Positions 1 through 4,790 of a DNA stretch of 8,078 nt are shown here, in pieces. Below the pieces are notes generated by a model. That model was not told the DNA's origin, ran no database searches, and worked only from the letters and a program-made list of their open reading frames with translations. This DNA comes from CAZKYX01 sp964557125 (GTDB taxonomy: Bacteria > Patescibacteriota > Microgenomatia > Levybacterales > GWA1-39-11), in NCBI GenBank assembly GCA_964557125.1, contig CAZKYX010000040.1, positions 1 to 8,078 of the forward strand, given 5' to 3'. The first letter of the stretch is position 1. Each line of letters starts with the position of its first letter. The translations under genes were made by a program, and so were the position numbers.

Positions 1-573
1 GTAATTAGCAACAACAGCAAAGCTATGGCACTTAGAATTGCAGATACTCTTAGTATTCCTAATAGACACGTTAGTAGTGTGACACACCCTCAAATGGAGG
101 ATGAAACGATTGCTGCAACACTGATGGAACACGGTGTTGATATCGTAATTTGCTCCGGGTGGATGAAAATAGTTGGAGAAAAGACTTTGAAAGCGTTTAC
201 CAACCGTATCATCAACATTCACCCCGCTGTGCATGAAAAATATATGGGCTCACAGTGGATGGATATGGCAATTCATGAAGCAGTAATTGCGGATAAAAAG
301 AAAATATCTGGCTATACGATTCACTTACTTGATAGTGACCCAGCAAAAATTGATGGAGGAGAAATTCTGGCAACGGGATTTGTAAGAGTAGGCAGAAATG
401 AAACGCCTCAGTCTCTTCAAAAAAAGGTGAAATATGCTGAAAGTAAGGGACTTGTTTCGCTTTTGCAGGATATTTCAAATCCACATAAAGAAGAACTTCA
501 AATTCAACAAGCCGACGGAAGTATTTCTCTGATGAGTTACTTTAAAGGAATTAAGCTGCCAAAAGCTGCTTAG
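1..573 (+). CDS. purN: Phosphoribosylglycinamide formyltransferase (PurN-like), 5' end cut off by the window
   Basis: GAR transformylase moves a formyl group from 10-formyl-THF to glycinamide ribonucleotide in cytosolic de novo purine synthesis. The frame is open from base 1 and already encodes VISNN, the family's N-terminal strand motif, so the true start lies upstream and the ATG at 25 is internal. About 190 residues are visible. The catalytic triad known from E. coli PurN is recognisable: Asn (codon 214-216) and His (220-222) in INIHP, and Asp (352-354) in IDGGEIL. The C-terminal QADGSISL matches the family's usual ADGR-type ending. The loop after NIHP reads AVHEKYMG instead of the usual SLLPKYPG, so substrate specificity may differ from textbook PurN. 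It ends tail to tail with the next gene, sharing 4 bases. The formyltransferase fold is well supported; the exact substrate is less certain. Confidence 0.85.
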   Translation, partial: VISNNSKAMALRIADTLSIPNRHVSSVTHPQMEDETIAATLMEHGVDIVICSGWMKIVGEKTLKAFTNRIINIHPAVHEKYMGSQWMDMAIHEAVIADKKKISGYTIHLLDSDPAKIDGGEILATGFVRVGRNETPQSLQKKVKYAESKGLVSLLQDISNPHKEELQIQQADGSISLMSYFKGIKLPKAA

Positions 574-1286
574 TTTTTCGCAGGATCATCAAAATATAGG
601 TTTTTTGTTTCGTCATATCGACGTGCCTGTTCTTGCAATATCTCGATTTCCCGCTTCATATTTTCTCTTGCCCTTTCTTCTAATAACCCTTTAATTGATT
701 GGTGGTGAAAGATTGATTCTCTATTCAAAAAACCTGTAAGTACGTTTATTCTTCCAACGGCAAACTCTTTATCGTTATATTTTTTATATTCCTGACGTAT
801 GCCTTGAGCGTACTTCATGTATGTTTCGCTATCAGACCCCAATATTGCGAAATCTGCGTCGACAAGCAGCAGTCCGTCGTTATCATCCTCCTTAGCGTTA
901 TGCTCTTTTGTCATCCTCACAAGTCGAGCAACCTCTGCTACTTCATCGACGGGAACATTCAACAATGGGAGACTCTTTTCAGCTACCCGTGCGCTTTTAT
1001 CTTCATTCTCGTCAGAATTGGTTGCATCATATATAACGTCATGAAACCAAACTGCAAGCCTTAAGGTATTATAATTTTGCGCAGAAGGCTTAACTTTCTC
1101 AAGAACCGTTAGCATATTCATTACATGGTCTAAATTGTGATATGCCCTTCCCGAATTGTATTCTGTGAGTATATGTTTGAATATCTCATCTTTGGCTTCA
1201 CGGGGGGCATCATAATTACTCATTACGTCTTCCCACGCAACTTGTGCCCTGACTTGTTCTAGTTCTTTTCTTTCTACTTCATTCAT
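570..1286 (-). CDS. HD-superfamily metal-dependent phosphohydrolase (COG4339-like)
   Basis: Predicted cytosolic phosphohydrolase of 238 aa; the substrate is unknown for this family. Likely metal ligands are visible in order: YHNLDH (His50, His54), WFHD (His82-Asp83), TKEH (His129) and DADFAILG (Asp143/Asp145). The later segments IRQEY, VGRINVL and FLNRESIF are typical of COG4339 proteins. Residues 185-225 are charged and probably helical. I start at the ATG at 1286, because an extension to a TTG at 1328 would run through the dyad at 1295-1310 and has no family support. A weak AGGT lies just before the ATG. The gene is divergent from the Crp-like regulator and overlaps purN tail to tail. The YHNxxH string resembles the H-x3-H motif of cyclic-nucleotide phosphodiesterases, but that alone does not prove such activity. 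Confidence 0.85.
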   Translation of the reverse strand: MNEVERKELEQVRAQVAWEDVMSNYDAPREAKDEIFKHILTEYNSGRAYHNLDHVMNMLTVLEKVKPSAQNYNTLRLAVWFHDVIYDATNSDENEDKSARVAEKSLPLLNVPVDEVAEVARLVRMTKEHNAKEDDNDGLLLVDADFAILGSDSETYMKYAQGIRQEYKKYNDKEFAVGRINVLTGFLNRESIFHHQSIKGLLEERARENMKREIEILQEQARRYDETKNLYFDDPAKN

Positions 1287-1294
1287 ACCTGTAT

Positions 1295-1310
1295 TGTGCC
1301 TGAAGGCACA
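1295..1310. promoter_or_regulatory. 16-bp perfect dyad, candidate Crp-family operator (site 1)
   Basis: TGTGCCTGAAGGCACA has 6-bp perfect arms and a 4-base centre. Its TGTG-N8-CACA layout has the same spacing as E. coli CRP sites (TGTGA-N6-TCACA). It lies between the divergent HD gene and the Crp-like gene, 8 bases before the HD start codon and about 64 bases before the predicted crp transcription start. A similar dyad lies at 1996-2011. Operator function is inference; the same sequence could form an RNA hairpin in a leader. Confidence 0.5.
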
Positions 1311-1338
1311 GAAAAAAGATGTAGTCAAGATTACACTT

Positions 1339-1353
1339 ACTCAAGATTTGAGT
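1339..1353. promoter_or_regulatory. 15-bp dyad directly upstream of the crp -10 box
   Basis: ACTCAAGATTTGAGT has 6-bp perfect arms around a 3-base centre and abuts the TATAAT at 1354. It therefore sits in the -35/-10 spacer of the predicted promoter. A protein bound here would be expected to interfere with polymerase, so a repressor site is possible. It does not match the two 16-bp dyads, so a different regulator would be implied. Confidence 0.35.
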
Positions 1354-1359
1354 TATAAT
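1354..1359 (+). promoter_or_regulatory. Consensus -10 box of the Crp-like regulator gene
   Basis: A perfect TATAAT. The matching -35 position (1331-1336, TTACAC, 17-bp spacer) is poor, which suggests activator dependence or other control. Transcription would begin near 1366-1368. That makes the ATGs at 1360 and 1363 unlikely starts and favours the ATG at 1381, with a leader of about 12-15 bases. Confidence 0.55.
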
Positions 1360-1380
1360 ATGATGCTAATAACAAACGCC

Positions 1381-1995
1381 ATGATACAAAGCTTTTCCCT
1401 CTTTAAAGGACTTCCCCAAAACGAAATTGAAGCCATCACTCGAGTTGCCAGTCAAAAAACCATAAAATCAAAGACCGTTTTTATACAGCAGGGAGAGCAT
1501 TCTGAAGCTGCATATTTTATCCTTGAGGGAAGTGTCAACGTATACAGAACGAACGAAAACGGTGAAGAGGTAAGTCTTGCAGTACTAGGCGCGGGTGATG
1601 TTGTTGGAGAAATGGCACTGATTGACCACGGACCGCGCTCAGCGTACGTGAGAGCAATTACTGATATATCTGTACTCATACTGACCAGTTATGATTTCAG
1701 AGCAATGCTGAAGAAAAATCCTAATACTGCCATTCACCTCTTATCCTCACTCTCCAAAAGAATCCGAGAAACAGATCAACATGTGGAAGATCTATTAACC
1801 CAGAACCTTATCACAAGAACTGAAAATATTTTGCAAGTCTTAAAACGCTATTTTCCTAATGAAGAAATTACGTTAACACATGAAGAATTAGCTTCAATTA
1901 TTGGAGCTACGCGCGCTCGCATTACAGAGGTATTAAATTTACTTCAAGAACAAAACAAAATCACTCTCTCCCACCGCAAAATTACTTTTTGTTAA
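1381..1995 (+). CDS. Crp/Fnr-family transcriptional regulator with intact cyclic-nucleotide pocket
   Basis: A 204-aa regulator: cNMP-binding beta roll (about residues 5-105), long dimerisation helix (about 110-140) and C-terminal winged helix (about 142-204, HTH near 164-189). The phosphate-binding cassette keeps the CRP ligand-contact residues: Gly76-Glu77 in GEMAL and Arg86-Ser87 in PRSAYVRA. Thr131 aligns with CRP Thr127, while the CRP Ser128 position is Asp132. There are no clustered N-terminal cysteines, so it is not Fnr-type. The recognition helix reads TRARITEV where E. coli CRP has SRETVGRI, so the first Arg is kept but the Glu and second Arg contacts are changed. The start follows the TATAAT at 1354; ATGs at 1360 and 1363 are alternatives. 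Candidate operators flank the gene. Family is certain; ligand and targets are inferred. Confidence 0.9.
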   Translation: MIQSFSLFKGLPQNEIEAITRVASQKTIKSKTVFIQQGEHSEAAYFILEGSVNVYRTNENGEEVSLAVLGAGDVVGEMALIDHGPRSAYVRAITDISVLILTSYDFRAMLKKNPNTAIHLLSSLSKRIRETDQHVEDLLTQNLITRTENILQVLKRYFPNEEITLTHEELASIIGATRARITEVLNLLQEQNKITLSHRKITFC

Positions 1996-2011
1996 TGTTC
2001 CTCAAAGAACA
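1996..2011. promoter_or_regulatory. 16-bp dyad, candidate Crp-family operator (site 2)
   Basis: TGTTCCTCAAAGAACA has 5-bp arms around 6 bases and begins at the base after the crp stop codon. It matches site 1 (1295-1310) at 12 of 16 positions, giving a shared TGTKCCTSAARGMACA. A weak -10 (TAAACT, 2033-2038) would put the start of transcription near 2045. That places this dyad's centre at about -41.5, the class II activator position of CRP. Function is inferred. Confidence 0.45.
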
Positions 2012-2046
2012 GAATACGTCTCACTCATAGACTAAACTCACCTTGT

Positions 2047-2949
2047 ATGAAAGAGTTAGAAATCGGACATTATCCATTCACCGCAGAAGAAGATGAAAAG
2101 ATTGTGAAGATTGCGACGTTCCAGCACATGCACAAGCTTCTCGAGCATACAGTGTTCGAAAACACCAACACTCAAGAAGCATTCTTACTGTTCTCGCAAT
2201 ATTACAAAACTACGAAAGAGCTTTTTGGATGTGAGGAGAATGCCCGAAAACAAGGGATGGCGGGTGCTAATCTTTTCTACCACGGTAAGGAGCATTCTAT
2301 TTACCAAGCGACCTATGATGCAATTATGGTTACGCGTGCAATTCTTGAACGCAATGATGAGTTCTCAGGGCATGTAACACCTGAAGGTGCATTTGCCATT
2401 CCGATAGGTGCACTTCTTCATGACATTGGTTATCCACTCAATGGGCCACATGAAAATTACGCTGCTAGAACTCCTGTACATGTGACAGAAGGCATGAAAG
2501 GTGCTGAAGAAATAATCGAAAAGCTCGGGGTTCCAAAAACAATGAATATGCAACGCATAAAGGAACTGGTATCTCTTGGAATTCATACAACTAACTTTCC
2601 ATTTACCCAAGAACATAAAGAAGAAGCAAGAGAAAAACTGGAAACTTTTTCACCCGAAAAACGTAAAGAAGCACAAATTGTTAGACTGGCCGTTCAATTC
2701 GCAGACCTTGGTGGACAAACCGCACGAATTGATTATTATCCTCATTTGGTAAGAAAACTTCGGGAGGAAATGAATGCGGCCAAAGCAGGAATGGGAAACA
2801 TCATAATTGGAAATGAAGATGAGTTGGATACAAAATGTAGAGGTTTTATGAATTTTGTGGTAAAGCAAACAGTTGGCAAAACGGGTAATGCATTCTTTGG
2901 TGAATTTTCCAATCCTTACTTTAAAGCATGGATTAAAAATGGTCTTTAG
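2047..2949 (+). CDS. HD-domain phosphohydrolase-like protein
   Basis: A 300-aa soluble protein with a probable HD metal site: FYHGKEH (His79, His83), GALLHDIGYP (His125-Asp126), GIHTTNF (His170) and QFADLGGQ (Asp210). The order H-x3-H, HD, H, D resembles HD/PDEase proteins, which hydrolyse phosphoester or phosphoanhydride bonds in nucleotides. The N-terminal 75 residues and the tail after about 230 (KCRGFMNF, GEFSNPYFKAW) match no family I can name. It begins 51 bases after the Crp-like gene on the same strand with no Shine-Dalgarno, so it is either co-transcribed or served by a weak promoter behind site 2. Hydrolysis of a nucleotide second messenger sensed by the neighbouring regulator is a hypothesis from context. 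It is not closely similar to the HD protein at 570-1286. Confidence 0.8.
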   Translation: MKELEIGHYPFTAEEDEKIVKIATFQHMHKLLEHTVFENTNTQEAFLLFSQYYKTTKELFGCEENARKQGMAGANLFYHGKEHSIYQATYDAIMVTRAILERNDEFSGHVTPEGAFAIPIGALLHDIGYPLNGPHENYAARTPVHVTEGMKGAEEIIEKLGVPKTMNMQRIKELVSLGIHTTNFPFTQEHKEEAREKLETFSPEKRKEAQIVRLAVQFADLGGQTARIDYYPHLVRKLREEMNAAKAGMGNIIIGNEDELDTKCRGFMNFVVKQTVGKTGNAFFGEFSNPYFKAWIKNGL

Positions 2950-2983
2950 TTAGCCCCAGACAGCTTCAAAGCCTATTTTTGCT

Positions 2984-3008
2984 TGATTTTTTGGTTCAAA
3001 ATGGACAA
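2984..3008 (+). repeat. 25-bp direct repeat, copy A
   Basis: Matches 3078-3102 at 24 of 25 positions; the shared core is GGTTCAAAATGGACAA. Each copy follows a CTTCAAA (2964-2970 and 3062-3068) after a short spacer of different length, so the duplicated unit may be about 40-45 bases with an indel. Both copies are non-coding and lie downstream of the HD gene. No target-site duplication or transposase is visible. Confidence 0.75.
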
Positions 3009-3017
3009 GATAATGTT

Positions 3018-3041
3018 CTTGGCCTGCCAAGCAGGATTTTT
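3018..3041 (+). terminator. Candidate Rho-independent terminator after the HD gene
   Basis: CCTGC-CAA-GCAGG (3023-3035) forms a 5-bp GC-rich stem with a 3-base loop, followed by ATTTTT. It lies about 75 bases after the HD stop and upstream of the next promoter. An overlapping perfect dyad, CTTGGCCTGCCAAG (3018-3031), is an alternative fold or a protein site. The stem is short, so confidence is moderate. Confidence 0.4.
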
Positions 3042-3077
3042 CCGAAACGCTTCAAATTTGACTTCAAATAAAACAGG

Positions 3078-3102
3078 TGATATTTTGGTTCAAAATGGAC
3101 AA
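3078..3102 (+). repeat. 25-bp direct repeat, copy B
   Basis: Partner of 2984-3008, offset by 94 bases, with a single T/A difference near its 5' end. It ends about 40 bases before the -35 box of the CAP-gene promoter. A separate inverted repeat, TTTTGAG (3113-3119) with CTCAAAA (3133-3139), lies between it and the promoter. Confidence 0.75.
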
Positions 3103-3142
3103 AATCCTGACGTTTTGAGGCTAAATTACCATCTCAAAAACC

Positions 3143-3170
3143 TTGACATACATCTCTCATCTGGTAGAAT
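3143..3170 (+). promoter_or_regulatory. Sigma-70-type promoter of the CAP-domain gene
   Basis: TTGACA (3143-3148), a 16-bp spacer and TAGAAT (3165-3170), with TGG just before the -10 giving an extended -10. Transcription should start near 3177, leaving a leader of about 52 bases before the ATG at 3229. This argues against any start upstream of 3177, although the reading frame stays open from 2983. The inverted repeat 3113-3119/3133-3139 just upstream could be a regulator site. Confidence 0.75.
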
Positions 3171-3228
3171 TCGTACTTGTGCCCGATACAAACGCATTCA
3201 AGCGTCTGTACAAAAGCACTCAAAAGTT

Positions 3229-4035
3229 ATGTCAAAGGCAGGATTGACGATACTTCTGACTTTAGTAGTATTTCTACTTACAGGAGCATCACACAAAACA
3301 TACGCCCGAGAAGGCATCACGCTTCCTTCTCCTACTCTCACAAACAAACTTTGTGATTCCCCCCTCACACAAAAGCTCGTTGCTTTGACGTCACAATGTG
3401 GCCTAAAGGCAATTACCCAAACTGAAAATTCTGTGAAAAACGAGGCGAAGCAGACGCGTACTATTGCATATGCAACAGAGCCTACTACTTTTGTTCCCGC
3501 CGGGCAGAGCCCTCTGGGCGGCGCCAACACTACATTTATAATTGAACCTACAGTTATCGAACCGACGGTTACCCAAACACCTGCGGCACCAGTCGTACAA
3601 GCGCCTGCTGACAACCTTTCAGCAACACAACCAACCAATCTTAATTCAGACCTCATTTTGGAGCTTATTAATGCTCACAGGGCTACTATTGGAAAACCTG
3701 CGTTTCTAAAAGACGCTGCTTTGTGCCAACTTGCTACAACCCGCAGCACTGAGCTATACAGTGAGCTGTTTGTCAAAGGAGGGCTTCATTCGGGTCTTTA
3801 TAATAGAAATTTGCCGTATTGGGTTACTGAAAATGCAAAGTATGGTTCGAATGAAGCTGGAACAGTGCTGTGGTGGTTGAATTCACCAATCCACAGAAGC
3901 GCAATTGAGGGTGACCATGTATATTCATGTGGCGCCTGCCAAGGAACTCAATGCTCACAGCTTTTTACCAGCTATACCCCAAAATCTGGAATTGCTTCAT
4001 CACAAGCAAGCACAAAAGCAGCTGCAGCTAACTAA
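3229..4035 (+). CDS. Secreted CAP/SCP-domain protein
   Basis: A 268-aa exported protein. Residues 1-26 form a signal peptide (MSKAGLTILLTLVVFLLTGA, then SHKTYA before a likely cleavage site). Residues 27-138 are a Thr/Pro/Ala-rich linker with EPTVIEPTVTQTP. Residues about 139-250 are a CAP domain (bacterial SCP/PR-1 type): LILELINAHRATIGKPAF, His187 in GGLHSG, Glu201 in TENAKYG and WWLNSPIHRSAI. His187, Glu201 and His222 fit the CAP cavity residues. Cysteines 234, 237 and 242 near the end could form disulfides. The function of bacterial CAP proteins is mostly unknown; cell-surface or wall-associated roles are usual guesses. The start is set by the promoter at 3143-3170 and the signal peptide. 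No Shine-Dalgarno is seen. A GC-rich palindrome at 3497-3521 lies in the linker. Confidence 0.85.
   Translation: MSKAGLTILLTLVVFLLTGASHKTYAREGITLPSPTLTNKLCDSPLTQKLVALTSQCGLKAITQTENSVKNEAKQTRTIAYATEPTTFVPAGQSPLGGANTTFIIEPTVIEPTVTQTPAAPVVQAPADNLSATQPTNLNSDLILELINAHRATIGKPAFLKDAALCQLATTRSTELYSELFVKGGLHSGLYNRNLPYWVTENAKYGSNEAGTVLWWLNSPIHRSAIEGDHVYSCGACQGTQCSQLFTSYTPKSGIASSQASTKAAAAN
3497..3521. repeat. GC-rich palindrome inside the CAP gene linker
   Basis: CCGCC (3497-3501) pairs with GGCGG (3517-3521), and CAGAG (3505-3509) pairs with CTCTG (3512-3516). The result is a 10-bp stem with a 3-G bulge and a 2-base loop. It encodes roughly PAGQSPLGG within the disordered linker and is far richer in GC than the surrounding gene. 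It may be a small inserted palindromic repeat like the one in trxB, but that is inference. Confidence 0.5.
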
Positions 4036-4051
4036 AACAGTCTCATTTCTC

Positions 4052-4084
4052 TTGATTCTCAAGCATCCACTTAAGGTATATAAT
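4052..4084 (+). promoter_or_regulatory. Probable promoter of the DUF1003-like gene
   Basis: A perfect TATAAT occurs at 4079-4084, overlapping TATATA at 4077-4082. The best -35 is TTGATT at 4052-4057, with a spacer of 19-21 bases that is longer than ideal. Transcription would start near 4090 and the leader would be about 35 bases. A small dyad, CTTGATTCTCAAG (4051-4063), overlaps the -35. No Rho-independent terminator is evident between the CAP stop (4035) and this site. Confidence 0.45.
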
Positions 4085-4124
4085 AAAATGTCGAACGCTT
4101 AATTTTTCGGCCCTCCTAAAGATT

Positions 4125-4700
4125 ATGGTAAAAAATACGAAAAAATCAGAAACTCAGCTTGAAAAAATAGCTATTCAAATAACCGAATGGGTGGGAACCC
4201 CAATGTCTATTATCGTGCATACGTTCCTATTTATTGCTGCGTTTGCCTTCTACTTTAATGGGACTCCTCTCAACGATGTTCTTCTCGTATTGACCACCGT
4301 GGTGTCACTCGAGGCTATTTATCTTTCGCTCTTCATCCAGCTTTCAGTGAATAAAAATACACAAAGTCTTGAAGATGTTGAGGAGGATATTGACGAAATT
4401 CAAGAAGATGTTGAAGGACTTGAGGGTGAATTTGACGAAATACATGAAGATGTTGAAGGACTTGAGGGAAATATTAAAAAGATCCGTGAAAATGTTAGAG
4501 ACTTGGGTGAAGATGTTGAAGAGATTTCTCAAGACATTGACCAACTTGGTGCAGATGGAGAAAATCAATCTGAAGAAGAGCTTGCCCACGTTCAATCAAG
4601 CAATTCACTTAAAAATATTGAAAAGGAAATTCTTACTCTCTCAAGTGGAATTATTGCACTAAGAGACGATTTGGAGATATTAAAACGAAATATTAAGTAA
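4125..4700 (+). CDS. DUF1003-like two-TM membrane protein with repeat coiled coil
   Basis: A 191-aa inner-membrane protein. Residues 1-25 are polar (ITEWVGTP at the end), two membrane helices follow (about 26-46 and 51-73), and the rest is a highly charged cytoplasmic or extracytoplasmic coiled coil. The helix pair with LTTVVSLEAIYLSLFIQLSVNKN resembles DUF1003 (COG4420) and, more weakly, the low-affinity iron permease family; neither has a firm function here. Residues 90-145 are four 14-residue (two-heptad) units: DEIQEDVEGLEGEF, DEIHEDVEGLEGNI, KKIRENVRDLGEDV and EEISQDIDQLGADG. A second helix runs from about 160 to the end. It starts at the only suitable ATG, with no Shine-Dalgarno; CCTCCT upstream is the reverse of what is expected. 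Oligomerisation or scaffolding is inferred. Confidence 0.75.
   Translation: MVKNTKKSETQLEKIAIQITEWVGTPMSIIVHTFLFIAAFAFYFNGTPLNDVLLVLTTVVSLEAIYLSLFIQLSVNKNTQSLEDVEEDIDEIQEDVEGLEGEFDEIHEDVEGLEGNIKKIRENVRDLGEDVEEISQDIDQLGADGENQSEEELAHVQSSNSLKNIEKEILTLSSGIIALRDDLEILKRNIK
4392..4559 (+). repeat. 42-bp tandem repeats in the coiled-coil region
   Basis: Four in-frame 42-bp units at 4392-4433, 4434-4475, 4476-4517 and 4518-4559. Units 1 and 2 are nearly the same and share a perfect 23-bp match (4404-4426 and 4446-4468). Units 3 and 4 are clearly diverged. The pattern suggests a recent duplication of one two-heptad unit on top of an older series, so copy number may vary between related strains. Confidence 0.8.
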
Positions 4701-4727
4701 TCTTACTTGAATTGCCCTTGAATTGGC

Positions 4728-4771
4728 ATAAAAAGCCACCAATTTCGCTTTAAAATCATCTAATGTGGCTT
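4728..4771 (-). terminator. Candidate terminator of the trxA-trxB operon
   Basis: On the minus strand AAGCCAC (4771-4765) pairs with GTGGCTT (4739-4733), with a 25-base loop, and the stem runs into a T tract (A run at 4730-4734 on the plus strand). The 7-bp stem and T tract fit a Rho-independent terminator, though the loop is long. It lies about 20-60 bases after the trxB stop. Confidence 0.4.
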
Positions 4772-4790
4772 CCCCGAAGGAAGGCTTTAT
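4769..4790 (+). terminator. Candidate terminator of the DUF1003-like gene
   Basis: CTTCC (4769-4773) pairs with GGAAG (4779-4783) around CCGAA, followed by GCTTTATT. This is a short stem with a modest T-rich tail, at the right place to stop plus-strand transcription before it enters trxB from its 3' end. On the minus strand the loop reads TTCGG. Confidence 0.35.

Noticed and set aside
2964..3102. CRISPR array
   Set aside because: Only two copies with degenerate flanks, no regular spacers and no cas genes.
2983..3228. Open frame extending the CAP protein 82 residues upstream
   Set aside because: It crosses the direct repeat and the near-consensus promoter at 3143-3170, has no family similarity, and the signal peptide begins at the ATG at 3229.
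3198..3656. 152-codon open frame on the minus strand
   Set aside because: Antisense to the CAP gene, without a known domain or start signals; an effect of Thr/Pro-rich coding on the other strand.
4051..4063. CTTGATTCTCAAG as an FNR box
   Set aside because: The FNR consensus TTGAT-N4-ATCAA does not fit in arm sequence or spacing, and the regulator lacks clustered N-terminal cysteines.
4111..4118. CCTCCT just upstream of the ATG at 4125
   Set aside because: This resembles the anti-SD of 16S rRNA, not its complement, so it is not a ribosome binding site on this strand.
4344..4662. Open frames in other frames across the coiled-coil repeats
   Set aside because: Low-complexity shadows of the 42-bp repeats in the DUF1003-like gene.
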